Shown: positions 52,082 through 60,452, counted from the stretch's first letter. The stretch is DNA of 64,000 nucleotides from Halorubrum salinum (GCF_024494575.1 NZ_JANHDO010000006.1:91298-155297), one strand, 5' to 3'. A program made the numbers and translations. The notes: generated from the letters alone by a model not told the origin.

Positions 52082-53083
52082 TCACGTCGGCGGGAGGTGA
52101 ACGCTCTGTTCGCCGGCGATCTCCTCCAGGTTGTTTCGATGACGGTGGCTGAAGTAGCACTCGTAGCTGCAGTATCCACAGATAGCGCCGGTATCGTATT
52201 CGGCCACGTACGGGCCGCGGCGAGTTCGCCAGACGTTCGTCCCGCACTCGGTACAGGCAGCGTCCTCGAGATCGGCAGGACTCGGACCCTCGTACTCGAC
52301 GTTGAGCCCCTCGTTTTGCGGTGTCGTTTCGGGCCAGATTCCGTGGGCCCTCCAAAACTCACGGACGCGGACGAGGCTGTGGCGCACCGTCTTTCGGACG
52401 GTGACGTAGTCGGCGTCGCGACCGCTGTCGTCCCAGCCGTCGGCCGTCCAGAACTCACCAAACTGTGCGCCGCGATGCAGCCCGTTCCAGTCGACGCCGA
52501 CGATGTCGGCTGGTGGCTCGTCCGCGAGTGTCGGTCTGGTCAGCTGTCGAATGGCGTCGAGCTGCTTGGGCGGACTCCCGCCGAGAATGTGGACGCGCCG
52601 CCCTCTCCAATCGGCTGGGTCGGAGAACTCGTGGGCTAGGCGGTCGGCGTATCCCCGTGAATACCCGAGGACGAGGGTCTCGGGTATCGCGTCGATCACC
52701 GCCCGCGACTTCGGAACGACGATGAGCTCGGCCTCGGGGTAGCTCGCTTGGATCTCGCGAGCGGCAGCGACGTGGGCGTCGACGGCATCAGGTTCGTAGA
52801 TGTCGCCGATGACACCGACCTGTGGCTCGTGCTCGAAGAAGCGATCGACGAATCGTTCCAGGTCGGGATTTCGGAAGTCGTTGTCCAACATTCCGACCGG
52901 GAGGGTGAGGTTCTGATACTGGTTCGTCTGATATCCACAATCTTCCCGACGGCCGGGGAGAAATCCGAGGGCGAGAGCATCGCCGGCGAACGGAGCTCGG
53001 TGGAGGAACGCCACGAAGTCTGTTTGTCTGGCGGCAGCGATTTCACTCGCCGTGGTGGCGCTGGAGTTCAGATCGGAGGACAT
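52082..53083 (-). CDS. Plasmid protein with zinc ribbon, unknown function
   Basis: 333 residues from the ATG at 53083 (MSSDLNSSATTASEI). An alpha/beta region (TLPVGMLDNDFRNPDLERFV, GVIGDIYEPDAVDAHVAAAR, LIVVPKSRAVIDAIPETLVL, RGRRVHILGGSPPKQLDAIR) suggests a TIM-barrel or Rossmann-like fold, perhaps related to tRNA-guanine transglycosylase-like proteins. The C-terminus is a zinc ribbon (CTECGTNVWRTRRG, then CGYCSYECYFSHRHR). I do not recognise a certain family. Copy D of the shared promoter element lies upstream. Confidence 0.65.
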   Translation of the reverse strand: MSSDLNSSATTASEIAAARQTDFVAFLHRAPFAGDALALGFLPGRREDCGYQTNQYQNLTLPVGMLDNDFRNPDLERFVDRFFEHEPQVGVIGDIYEPDAVDAHVAAAREIQASYPEAELIVVPKSRAVIDAIPETLVLGYSRGYADRLAHEFSDPADWRGRRVHILGGSPPKQLDAIRQLTRPTLADEPPADIVGVDWNGLHRGAQFGEFWTADGWDDSGRDADYVTVRKTVRHSLVRVREFWRAHGIWPETTPQNEGLNVEYEGPSPADLEDAACTECGTNVWRTRRGPYVAEYDTGAICGYCSYECYFSHRHRNNLEEIAGEQSVHLPPT

Positions 53084-53110
53084 GATTGGGTCGCGAGGCC
53101 GCTGCTGGCT

Positions 53111-53140
53111 GCCCCGCACCCATTCAGGGGCCTGAAAAAC
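53111..53140 (-). promoter_or_regulatory. Plasmid-regulon promoter element, copy D
   Basis: Minus strand: GTTTTTCAGGCCCCTGAATG then GGTGCGGGGC. T-tract, C-run, TGA, G-run; ends about 28 bases before the start codon. Confidence 0.65.
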
Positions 53141-53154
53141 CGAGTCACATTATA

Positions 53155-53197
53155 TTAACCAACAATAGGGAAAACTCGCGCGGCAGTTGTTGGTTAA
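53155..53197. repeat. TTAACCAACA inverted repeat, copy 4
   Basis: Arms 53155-53164 and 53188-53197, perfect, spacer 23 bases. It lies between promoter copy D and the stop of the 71-residue gene. Confidence 0.85.
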
Positions 53198-53206
53198 GGA
53201 CAGAGC

Positions 53207-53422
53207 TTACGCTTCGTCCTCACGCAGCTCTTCAGCCTTCCACTTGAGCCGTCGCAGGATCTGCGTCCGATTCTGGTGGGCGTTTTCGTAGGCAACACAC
53301 TCTTGCAGGGTCTCCATATCGGGAATCGTCGCGATCCCGGCCTTGATCAGTCGATGGTTCGGTGCTTCGAGGCGCTTCTCAGGTGGGAATTCGTTACTCT
53401 CTTCGTCGTCAGTGGGTCCCAT
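53207..53422 (-). CDS. Small helical protein of the plasmid regulon
   Basis: 71 residues from the ATG at 53422 (MGPTDDEESNEFPPEKRLEA). Helical C-terminal half (ETLQECVAYENAHQNRTQIL, RRLKWKAEELREDE). Unknown function. The longer frame upstream is the promoter element (copy E) read as protein and is rejected. Confidence 0.6.
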   Translation of the reverse strand: MGPTDDEESNEFPPEKRLEAPNHRLIKAGIATIPDMETLQECVAYENAHQNRTQILRRLKWKAEELREDEA

Positions 53423-53430
53423 CTCAAAGA

Positions 53431-53459
53431 GCCTCCACCCTTTTGGGGCCGACACAAAC
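53431..53459 (-). promoter_or_regulatory. Plasmid-regulon promoter element, copy E
   Basis: Minus strand: GTTTGTGTCGGCCCCAAAAG then GGTGGAGGC. It is the most divergent copy but keeps T-tract, CCCC, centre, GGG and spacing, 9 bases before the start. Confidence 0.5.
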
Positions 53460-53511
53460 AATTCTCCGGACGATGACGCCCCACCTCTAATATGTTGAAA
53501 CCGATACAACA

Positions 53512-53530
53512 ATTATCATAATGGTCATCC
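53512..53530 (+). promoter_or_regulatory. Metal-responsive operator shared with the P-type ATPase gene
   Basis: ATTATCATAATGGTCATCC upstream of the copper-chaperone gene matches ATTGTCATAATGGTTATCC upstream of the ATPase gene (minus strand, 56060-56078) at 17 of 19 bases. Two promoters sharing one site suggests a common metal-sensing regulator. Confidence 0.6.
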
Positions 53531-53553
53531 CCCGCGAGTGGGTACAGTCCCGT

Positions 53554-53760
53554 ATGGAGCGAAAGACGATCTCAGTCACCGGGATGTCGTGCAACGGGTG
53601 CGAACAGAACGTGGAGACCGCCCTGCGAAACCTCGATGGTGTGAACCGGGTCGAGGCCGACCACGACGCTGACACGGTCGACGTGGTTCTCGAGGATGAG
53701 GTCTCCGATGATGAGGTGAACGCGGCAATCGAACAGGCCGGGTACGACGTCGTGGCCTAA
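53554..53760 (+). CDS. copZ: Copper chaperone (heavy-metal-associated domain)
   Basis: 68 residues from the ATG at 53554 ([20 protein letters not shown]). An earlier in-frame ATG at 53521 lies inside the shared operator and is rejected. The G-M-x-C-x-x-C metal site of the ferredoxin-like HMA fold is present, and the ending [14 protein letters not shown] is typical. Such proteins carry Cu(I) to the exporting ATPase. The gene converges on the ATPase gene with a 4-base overlap. Confidence 0.9.
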   Translation: MERKTISVTGMSCNGCEQNVETALRNLDGVNRVEADHDADTVDVVLEDEVSDDEVNAAIEQAGYDVVA

Positions 53761-56033
53761 TCGGCCGCCGCTCGGCCGTCGCTGACGTCACCGTCCGTCC
53801 GTTCGTCGAGGGAGAATTCGGTGTTGACACCATCGCCCGAGAGGAGCTGACCAGCGAAGCTGTTGGCCAGCACCGCCGAGACAGAGAGCACCATCGCGAG
53901 CATCGCGAACACGGGATGAACAAGTCCCGTCGTCGCGGCGGCGACACCGATCCCGTTGAACGCGAAGGCCGTCGCGAGGTTCTGGCGGGTCTTCCGGTAG
54001 CTCTCGTTCCCGATCTCGTAGGCGTCCATCACGCCACCGAGCCGGTTGCCCATCAGGACGATATCCGCCGATTCGATGGCAATGTCGGTACCGGCGCCGA
54101 TGGCGATGCCGATGTCCGCCTGCGTGAGTGCCGGCGCGTCGTTGATGCCGTCGCCGACCATCGCCACGCGGTGGCCGGCTTCCTGCAGGCGACCGATCTC
54201 TTCGCGTTTCTCGTCGGGCAGGACATCAGCCATAACGCGGTCGATACCGACCTCCTCGGCGACCGCGTTCGCGGTGCGCTCGTTGTCGCCAGTGATCATC
54301 ACGGGCGTGATGCCGACGTTTTTCATCCGCCGGATGGTCGCAGCGGCGTCGTCTTTGACTTCGTCGCCGATGCCGATCAGGCCGATCAGGTCACCACCAC
54401 GGACGACGCCGGCGACGGTGAGGCCGCGATGCTGGAGCTGCTCGATGTCGTCGTCGGCTGCCGAGAGGTCGACCCCTTCACTGCTGAGCCAGCCCGGTTT
54501 GCCAACTAGCACATCGTCGCCGGCCACGGTCGCCTGGACGCCCTTCCCGGTCACTGAGTCGAAGGCGTCAGGATCCGCGTATTCGACCCCCTGCTCGTCG
54601 GCAGCCTCGAGGATGGCGTCGGCGAGGGGGTGCTCGGAGAACGCCTCCGCGCTGGCCGCCGTCGCGAGAACCTCCGACTCGTCGGTGTCGACCCCGACGA
54701 CTGCACGGACGGCGGGTTCGCCGACGGTGATGGTGCCGGTTTTGTCGAGCACGACGTGGTCGACGTCGGGGAAGATCTGGAAGGCGTCGCCCGACCGCAT
54801 CAGGATGCCGCGATTCGCGGCCTTCCCGCCGCCCCGGATCAGAGCTAGTGGTGTCGCCATCCCGAGCGCACAGGGATAGCCGAGGACGAGGACGGCCAGC
54901 GCCGCGAAGGCCCCGCGCTGGACGTTCGGACCCCCGCCCCACGCAATCGGTGCGATCACCCAGAAGAGGAACGAGAGCGCAGCGATAATCAAGACGCCCG
55001 GGACGAAGTACTTGAGTACGCGGTCGGCGAGCTGGATGATGCCGGGCTTCATCGCCCGCGCTTCCTCGATCTCGCGGGCAACTTGGTTGAGGAACGCGTC
55101 ATCGCCTATGGCGGTCACCTCGACGAGGAGCGTCCCGGTCTCGTTGACGCTGCCACCAATAACTTCGTCACCGACGGCCTTCTCTTCGGGGATGGACTCG
55201 CCGGTAGCGACCGACTCGTCGACCGTCGATTCGCCTTCGACGACCGTGCCGTCGACGGGGATGTTTTCTCCGGGCTTGACGCGGACGCGATTGCCAACGT
55301 CGAGGTCGTCGACCGGGACTTCCTCGACATCACCGTCATCACTGACGCGGCGTGCTGTGTCGGGTTGGAGATCGAGGAGGCTCTGGACGGCTTGGGAGGC
55401 CCGAGTGCGGACGATGAGGCTGGTGTACTCCGAGAGGATGTGGTAGGTGGTGATGAACACGGAGACAGCGAAAAAGTGGACGGTCGGGAAGCTCGGGAAC
55501 ACGAACAGGCCAAGCAGTCCACCCACGAGCCCGGCGAACGCGCCCGCTTCCAGGAGGACGTGCTGGTTGAAGATACCCCGGCGCACGCTCTGGATGGCCT
55601 TCTCTTTGATGTAGCGGCCGGGACCGAACATCGTCCCGAGTGCCAGCCCCAGAGTCACCAGATCCATCGCGAGCGATGCCGACTCGAAGCGTCCCATTAC
55701 GAGAATCATCCACCCCATCAGGGCAGCGACAACGATGGATGCGCCACCGGCGATGAGGAGGCGGCGCTTGCCGTCGGCGAGTTCGGCCTGCTGTTGCTCG
55801 TACCGCTTCGCTTTGTCCGGGTCGCGGATGGTGTACCCGAGATCCCGGAGCGTGTCCTTCACCTCGACCTCGCTCAGCAGGTCGTCGTGGTATTCGACGA
55901 GAACTTCCTCGTGGGCAAGACTCACGTCGACGTCCTCGACGCCGTCTGTCCGGCTGTAGGCCTTCTTGATGCTCTCGGCACAGAACGAGCAGGACATCCC
56001 CCCGACGTTGAATTGGTCGTGTGTCGTTCCCAT
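53757..56033 (-). CDS. Heavy-metal P1B-type ATPase with YPC ion motif
   Basis: 758 residues. N-terminal HMA domain with GGMSCSFC (Cys15, Cys18), actuator TGES (277-280), phosphorylation site [11 protein letters not shown] (Asp430), ATP-binding SEHPLADAI and hinge [16 protein letters not shown]. About eight membrane helices. The membrane metal site reads [11 protein letters not shown] (386-388 Tyr-Pro-Cys) rather than the Cys-Pro-Cys of Cu(I) pumps, and the later helices show FN and MVLSVSAV in place of YN and M-x-x-S-S. The ion may thus not be Cu(I), or the coordination differs. It is divergent from an ArsR-like regulator. Confidence 0.92.
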   Translation of the reverse strand: MGTTHDQFNVGGMSCSFCAESIKKAYSRTDGVEDVDVSLAHEEVLVEYHDDLLSEVEVKDTLRDLGYTIRDPDKAKRYEQQQAELADGKRRLLIAGGASIVVAALMGWMILVMGRFESASLAMDLVTLGLALGTMFGPGRYIKEKAIQSVRRGIFNQHVLLEAGAFAGLVGGLLGLFVFPSFPTVHFFAVSVFITTYHILSEYTSLIVRTRASQAVQSLLDLQPDTARRVSDDGDVEEVPVDDLDVGNRVRVKPGENIPVDGTVVEGESTVDESVATGESIPEEKAVGDEVIGGSVNETGTLLVEVTAIGDDAFLNQVAREIEEARAMKPGIIQLADRVLKYFVPGVLIIAALSFLFWVIAPIAWGGGPNVQRGAFAALAVLVLGYPCALGMATPLALIRGGGKAANRGILMRSGDAFQIFPDVDHVVLDKTGTITVGEPAVRAVVGVDTDESEVLATAASAEAFSEHPLADAILEAADEQGVEYADPDAFDSVTGKGVQATVAGDDVLVGKPGWLSSEGVDLSAADDDIEQLQHRGLTVAGVVRGGDLIGLIGIGDEVKDDAAATIRRMKNVGITPVMITGDNERTANAVAEEVGIDRVMADVLPDEKREEIGRLQEAGHRVAMVGDGINDAPALTQADIGIAIGAGTDIAIESADIVLMGNRLGGVMDAYEIGNESYRKTRQNLATAFAFNGIGVAAATTGLVHPVFAMLAMVLSVSAVLANSFAGQLLSGDGVNTEFSLDERTDGDVSDGRAAAD

Positions 56034-56042
56034 CGTGCCTGT

Positions 56043-56078
56043 TGGTTATCGTGCGACGCGGATAACCATTATGACAAT
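56043..56078. promoter_or_regulatory. ATPase promoter operator with inverted repeat
   Basis: TGGTTATC (56043-56050) and GATAACCA (56061-56068) form perfect 8-base arms around 10 bases. The right arm overlaps the 19-base motif shared with the chaperone gene. On the minus strand CTATAAC about 20 bases further is a TATA box, so a bound protein would sit between TATA and the start codon. Confidence 0.6.
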
Positions 56079-56164
56079 AGTTATAGCGGTTTCGAGATGC
56101 TAATACTGCTGTCGGGAGAGTGGCGTTACTCTTACTGTTGTCGTCCGCTTAGGTCGTCACACGA

Positions 56165-56719
56165 ATGGCGCTCCTCGAATCTGACGTGCCAATCCGCGAA
56201 GTCGTGACGACGGACCCGGAGAAAGCGAAGGCACTGGAGAACGATGTCCGGGCGAAGATCCTCGATATGCTCGCGACCGAGGAAATGACGATCGAGGAGA
56301 TTCACAATGAGCTGCACCGCCGGGACGAGGAGAAGGCCGAGACGACGGTGCGCCACCACGTGAACGTCCTGAAGGACGCGGGGATGGTCGAGATCGCCCG
56401 TCTCGAGGAAGCAGGTGGGGGGACGCGGAAGTACTACAAGTCGAACACGCGGGTCTTCTCGTACGACCTCCCGGAGGGCGCCGACGAAACCCTCGCAGGC
56501 GCGCAGTCCACCGCGTCCGAAGAATTGACCGCCCTCATCGAGACGTTGTACGCGGACCACGGTACCGAGATTGAGGCGGTTGCCCGCGAAATGAAGCCCT
56601 GCGAGTACTGCGATACCCAGCACTATGAGGAGTTCATCGTTCGCGAGCTCCTGAACCGTGCCCTCATCGAATTAGGTGAGAGCGGCACGCTCGAAGACGT
56701 GTTCTCGACCGACGATTAA
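56165..56719 (+). CDS. ArsR-like winged-helix metal regulator
   Basis: 184 residues. The winged helix (VRAKILDMLATEEMTIEEIH, then AETTVRHHVNVLKDAGMVEI) is followed by a wing and a C-terminal domain with KPCEYCDTQHYEE, a C-x-x-C-x(n)-H site suited for metal binding. It resembles the haloarchaeal copper-responsive CopR regulators next to P1B ATPases. It is divergent from the ATPase gene and the best candidate to bind the shared operators. Confidence 0.82.
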   Translation: MALLESDVPIREVVTTDPEKAKALENDVRAKILDMLATEEMTIEEIHNELHRRDEEKAETTVRHHVNVLKDAGMVEIARLEEAGGGTRKYYKSNTRVFSYDLPEGADETLAGAQSTASEELTALIETLYADHGTEIEAVAREMKPCEYCDTQHYEEFIVRELLNRALIELGESGTLEDVFSTDD

Positions 56720-56790
56720 CCTCACTCGATACAATTCAGATGGGGGTGTTAGCCCCAAGACTATCCTTTCTTCGTGTGATACTGTGACGC

Positions 56791-57345
56791 ATGATAAACG
56801 AAGGAGCGTCTGCACCGTCATTTACTCTTCCAGGTCTCCGTGACGGAGAACAAACCGAGTACAGCTTGGATGAGACAACTGCCAATAATCGGGCTGCGTT
56901 ACTGGTATTTTACCCGTTTGATTTCAGTCCTGTTTGTACAAACGAACTGTGTGCGGTTCGTGATGCAGAGTGGTTTCAGCTGACGCCGGCTCTCGATGTC
57001 TGGGCAATTTCTGGCGACAGCGTCTACGCCCACCGAGCCTTCGCCGAGGAATACGGTCTCAATTTCCCGTTACTTAGTGATAGTTCCGGGCGGGTTGCCG
57101 AGTCGTATGATGTCTGTTATGACGAATGGGAGAATCACGAGTGCGTCCCGCAGCGTGCCGTGTTCCTCATCGATTCCGAGCAAACGATTCGATACGCCTG
57201 GGCGACAGAAGATGCACTCGAGAAGCCGGATTTCTTCCCTGTTAAAGACGCTCTTGAGACGCTGGAAGCGGAACGCGATGAACTCGGTCCTGAGGATGTC
57301 GAATTAGTAGTCGAATATAACGAGGAACCGGAATCTCTAACGTAG
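56791..57345 (+). CDS. Peroxiredoxin (AhpC/TSA, Bcp-like)
   Basis: 184 residues with the thioredoxin fold and the peroxidatic Cys49 in FYPFDFSPVCTNELCAVRD; Cys54 five residues later fits an atypical two-Cys (Bcp/PrxQ) enzyme. Other family blocks are WAISGDSVYAHRAFAEEYGL, NFPLLSDSSGRVAESYDV and RAVFLIDSEQTIRYAWATED. It reduces peroxides and may help against metal-driven oxidative stress from the neighbouring copper locus (inference). It has its own spacer of 71 bases. Confidence 0.9.
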   Translation: MINEGASAPSFTLPGLRDGEQTEYSLDETTANNRAALLVFYPFDFSPVCTNELCAVRDAEWFQLTPALDVWAISGDSVYAHRAFAEEYGLNFPLLSDSSGRVAESYDVCYDEWENHECVPQRAVFLIDSEQTIRYAWATEDALEKPDFFPVKDALETLEAERDELGPEDVELVVEYNEEPESLT

Positions 57346-57387
57346 ACTGCTATTTTAGGATTGTATCAGTGAACGCCGCTCCGACAA

Positions 57388-58547
57388 TCAGCTCATGGCA
57401 TCCTGGAACCGCTCACGAAGCGCGTCCTCGCGCTCCTCGAACTGGTTGACCTTCTCTTGCAGATCGTCGCTGATGCGCTCGATGCTCGCGAGCGCGCGCT
57501 CGCCGGCGAGCGACGCCTGCGACCCGTCATCGCCGTCTGTCTCCAGCTCCTCCTCGTAAGCGCGTTCGACACGCTCGATGGTACCCTCCGGGTTGAACAG
57601 GATGTCGTTGGCCGTGCGAACGTAGCCGTCCAGCGACGCACCCTCCTTGCCTTGGAAGAAGTGGGTGAGCGCGTATGTCGCGCCGGAATGTAGCGTCCAC
57701 ATATTGATTTCGACGGGGGAGGCCGCGTTGGCCTCTGCATCACTCGCGGCACGCTCGGCCAGGTAGTCCGGGAAGCCCAGCAGACTGTAAAACTCCGTGA
57801 CAGTGAACGGCAGGTCCGAGAAGTCGAGGTCGATGTCCTGGGCGTCCCGGATGAACTCGAAGAGGTCGTCGGCGACAAGTTCGACCTGTGCGAGGAGTTC
57901 CTCCCACCAGCTCCGGAAGTTCCGCACGTCGCCGACGTGTTTGATGACCTCCTTGTCGGTGAGCGAGCGCATCGTGTTCGAGCAGTAGCCATCCTGGGCG
58001 AACCCCTCCACGTAGACGGCGTGCTCGCCGAAGAAGTCGTAGCCCGACGTGACGCCCATCGTGATCGGGTCCGACCGGCCGGGCAGGCGCACTTCGAGGC
58101 CATCGAACATGATGTCCATATGGACCTCGCCGCCGCACCGGTAGCGCCGAATCTCGCCGAACATCACCTCACCCAGCGGCGTCCCGTCGATGGTCTCTTC
58201 TCGGAGACCTCCTCTAGCGGCCGGTAGACGTCGACCGGATTGATGATTGAGTAACTGTCTGTGGGAACGTGAAATAACGGGTCCGTCTCCGCGTCCTCAT
58301 CTCGGGCCTGCTCCCGAGCGCGACTCGGCTCGACGAGTGCGTTGAACCGCTCCGTCTCAACCCACTCGTCGGTGTAGGGATTCTGGTACGCCACGGTCGT
58401 CTCGACGGCCTGCGGAAGATCACGAACCGCCTCGGCGAAGGTCACGGGGTCTGCATCCCCGTGACGCTCTCGGTACCACTCGGGTAGTTCGGTGTCGGTA
58501 CGCCCATCGACGCCAGCGAAGATGGTTCTGGACTCTGGATCTTTCAT
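57388..58547 (-). pseudogene. DUF932 gene split by a frameshift
   Basis: Two frames cover one DUF932-type plasmid protein. The first (58547 to 58164) reads MKDPESRTIFAGVDGRTDTE to PTDSYSIINPVDVYRPLEEV, then derails into SEKRPSTGRRWVR and stops. The second frame carries on with ETIDGTPLGEVMFGEIRRYR, HMDIMFDGLEVRLPGRSDPI and VTEFYSLLGFPDYLAERAAS to 57388. The shift lies near 58205 in GAGAAGAGACC. The downstream ORF has its own ATG at 58167 overlapping the first stop, so reinitiation could still produce two halves. The protein's role in plasmids is unknown. Confidence 0.75.
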
Positions 58548-58600
58548 CTCAGTCACCTCACTCCAGGAATCCTCGTCGACGTGCGACTGTATTGTCTCGC

Positions 58601-58630
58601 GCCCTGCGCCCCTCTCCCGGGCGCAAAAAC
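58601..58630 (-). promoter_or_regulatory. Plasmid-regulon promoter element, copy F (DUF932 gene)
   Basis: Minus strand: GTTTTTGCGCCCGGGAGAGG then GGCGCAGGGC. GCGCCCGGGAGAGGGGCGC is an almost perfect palindrome. Confidence 0.7.
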
Positions 58631-58676
58631 AACGTCTCACGAACTACCACTCGACCTGGAGAGTGTCCTCACATCC

Positions 58677-58805
58677 TCAGCTGTCTCCGTCGGTACGCTC
58701 CTGTCGGTCGTTGTATCGCTCCAGTTCACGCCCGATTTTCTCGAGCGCCTCGACACCACATTCGAGGAGCTGGTGGGTGGCTCGCGCCAGTCGAAGCGTC
58801 TCCAT
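58677..58805 (-). CDS. 42-residue helical protein
   Basis: The ATG at 58805 shares a base with the stop of the HNH-like pseudogene (TGATG). It reads METLRLARATHQLLECGVEA, LEKIGRELERYNDRQERTDG and ends DS. It is a single amphipathic helix with coupled translation. Function unknown. Confidence 0.45.
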   Translation of the reverse strand: METLRLARATHQLLECGVEALEKIGRELERYNDRQERTDGDS

Positions 58806-59445
58806 CAGTGCTCCCCCTCCGGGGGTTCGATGAGGTCGTTGCTCTCTTCGGCGAGTTCCCGGATTCCCCGTTCCACGTCTGCCTCCTCGGCAACCGTCCG
58901 ATGTGCGAGCGGGGCAGGATATGCCCGGTCACCCTGGCTGCAGAGCACGACCAGTCACTCGTCGCTTCCATCCCCGAGCACGATGTTGTGGTCGCGATCA
59001 GCGCGCTGGAAGACCCGCCGGTCCGGGCGGGAGACGGTTCGCCAGTTCTCGGGGAGCGTCGGTGACGGCTGTCCGCCGTCGCGGAGCGCGACGACGTCGT
59101 CGGTAAGGGTCGCCATCGCGGCGTCGAACTCCCCGCCAGTGAGGTGCCAGTACGTCGCTGCACCACCATTACGAGCCGGTGAATCCTGGCGGAGTCCGTC
59201 GTCCCACGATAGTTCGAGGTACAGATGAGGTAGCCACGGTCGGTGAACACGGCTGGATGCCGTCGCCGATTCGGAGCTGCTTCTCGTGCATCCCGATGAG
59301 GGATGTCGAACTTCTTCTTCCACTTCGAGACCGTCTGTTGTGTACATCCCAGCTCGTCCGCGATCTTGACCGTGCTCAACTCCTGTTCCTAGTAGAGTTC
59401 GTAGAGGAGCGATTCGTCTCGCCAGGGGTACTCTGAATCGGTCAT
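58805..59445 (-). pseudogene. Degraded HTH/homing-type endonuclease-like gene
   Basis: From the ATG at 59445 the frame gives MTDSEYPWRDESLLYELY, a TAG at 59389-59391, then EQELSTVKIADELGCTQQTV and SKWKKKFDIPHRDAREAAPN (a helix-turn-helix). Near 59190 the frame shifts and continues GGAATYWHLTGGEFDAAMAT and GQPSPTLPENWRTVSRPDRR to DHNIVLGDGSDE, a TGA in place of Trp, then LVVLCSQGDRAYPAPLAHRT. The HTH plus a later domain resembles plasmid HNH-endonuclease genes. At least two stops and one frameshift make it inactive. Confidence 0.65.
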
Positions 59446-59467
59446 GGCTCGGTGACGGGGAGTGAAT

Positions 59468-59499
59468 CCCCCCGCACCCCTCTCGGGGGCAATAAACAC
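59468..59499 (-). promoter_or_regulatory. Plasmid-regulon promoter element, copy G
   Basis: Minus strand: GTGTTTATTGCCCCCGAGAG then GGGTGCGGGGGG. The core CCCCCGAGAGGGG is nearly identical to copy H. Confidence 0.75.
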
Positions 59500-59572
59500 T
59501 ACCGACCGGAATCGTACTTGAATCTCAGACCGGGTTCGTCACCAACCGGAGCAGCTCGATAGGTAGAATGGA

Positions 59573-59836
59573 TTACGGTGGGAGGTGGCGATCGTAGATA
59601 TTTCGGCGATTCCCGACCGCCTCAACGATCAGGACATCCTCATCCCGGTCCCACGTGATGATCGCACGGTAGTCGCCAGCACGAAGCTTGTAGTATGGAT
59701 ACCCGGTGAGCTTTTCGAGACGATGGGAGGTCCAGTCTTTCGCCTCGTCGAGTTTCTTCACCAACCGCTCTTGCGCTTCCGATTCGAGTCCCTCCAGCAA
59801 ATCGAGTGCTTTCGGTGTCCACTCGACCTCAGTCAT
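59573..59836 (-). CDS. RelE/ParE-family toxin
   Basis: 87 residues, typical size. WTPKALDLLEGLESEAQERL forms the two N-terminal helices, and the strands read LTGYPYYKLRAGDYRAIITW and LIVEAVGNRRNIYDR, where the R-x-G-D-Y-R and H/R-x-x-x-Y patterns are family marks. RelE-type toxins cut mRNA on the ribosome. It overlaps the antitoxin gene by 8 bases. Confidence 0.88.
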   Translation of the reverse strand: MTEVEWTPKALDLLEGLESEAQERLVKKLDEAKDWTSHRLEKLTGYPYYKLRAGDYRAIITWDRDEDVLIVEAVGNRRNIYDRHLPP

Positions 59837-60107
59837 CGATGTCCAGCCGGTCCTTCATATCGCCCTGCGATACCGTCTCCCCCTGCTCTCGCTGCTCGCG
59901 GCTCTCGGCCAGATGCTCTAGCGCTTCCGCGGAGAGCTGCGTTGGCGGGTTGACAGCGTCCCGAAGCGCGTCGCGGATGAACTCGGATTTGTTCGCATAG
60001 CCACGCTCCTCCCAGACGTCGTCGACCTGTGCCAGCAGCGACTGTGGCACCCGGACGTTGATCTTCTCCATTTCACCGTCGCCGCCGGCGTCGCTGTCAG
60101 TGCTCAT
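59829..60107 (-). CDS. Ribbon-helix-helix antitoxin
   Basis: 92 residues. After an acidic lead, KINVRVPQSLLAQVDDVWEE and RGYANKSEFIRDALRDAV form the ribbon-helix-helix DNA-binding fold. The C-terminal tail (EALEHLAESREQREQGETVS) would wrap the toxin. TGTGATACGTTTGTATCAC, a palindrome at 60112-60130, lies directly upstream and is the probable autoregulatory operator. Confidence 0.88.
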   Translation of the reverse strand: MSTDSDAGGDGEMEKINVRVPQSLLAQVDDVWEERGYANKSEFIRDALRDAVNPPTQLSAEALEHLAESREQREQGETVSQGDMKDRLDIDD

Positions 60108-60111
60108 AAGC

Positions 60112-60130
60112 TGTGATACGTTTGTATCAC
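60112..60130. promoter_or_regulatory. Operator palindrome of the toxin-antitoxin module
   Basis: GTGATACGTTTGTATCAC: GTGATAC and GTATCAC are perfect inverted arms around 4 bases, just upstream of the antitoxin start codon, the classic site for ribbon-helix-helix autoregulation. It also overlaps the stop of the preceding gene. Confidence 0.65.
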
Positions 60131-60336
60131 GTAAGTACCTTCGGTCGGATGTCTAGACCGTGATTGATCAAGTCGAGACTGCGTTCGGGTGAGAGCCGCC
60201 GATGCTCCGAGAGGTTCAGGACGACGGCTTGGCCGTCGACGCGGAAGCCGACATATTCAACCGGTGTTCTTCGAGACTGTGCGGACGATGCTGCTGGAAC
60301 TGCGTCCGAACTGCTCACAGGTATCTTCCCATTCAT
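60127..60336 (-). CDS. Small protein of the plasmid regulon
   Basis: 69 residues from the ATG at 60336 (MNGKIPVSSSDAVPAASSAQ). The second half (VEYVGFRVDGQAVVLNLSEH, RRLSPERSLDLINHGLDI) looks like a compact alpha/beta domain. Unknown function. Copy H of the shared promoter element ends 25 bases upstream. The toxin-antitoxin genes follow within 20 bases. Confidence 0.6.
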   Translation of the reverse strand: MNGKIPVSSSDAVPAASSAQSRRTPVEYVGFRVDGQAVVLNLSEHRRLSPERSLDLINHGLDIRPKVLT

Positions 60337-60360
60337 TTCTTGCTCGCGGGAGGCTCGATG

Positions 60361-60391
60361 GCCCCCGCACCCCTCTCGGGGGTAAATAAAC
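60361..60391 (-). promoter_or_regulatory. Plasmid-regulon promoter element, copy H
   Basis: Minus strand: CTGTTTATTTACCCCCGAGA then GGGGTGCGGGGGC. It is the clearest copy: TATA-like TTTATTT, C5, GAGA, G4, TGC, G5. Confidence 0.75.
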
Positions 60392-60452
60392 AGAACGGGC
60401 TTCGTTCGGCAACGTATTTGACAGTCCAACTGTACTGTCGGAATATATCGGG

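Noticed and set aside
53521..53553. Earlier start of the copper chaperone
   Set aside because: It lies inside the operator shared with the ATPase gene and precedes the conserved domain start.
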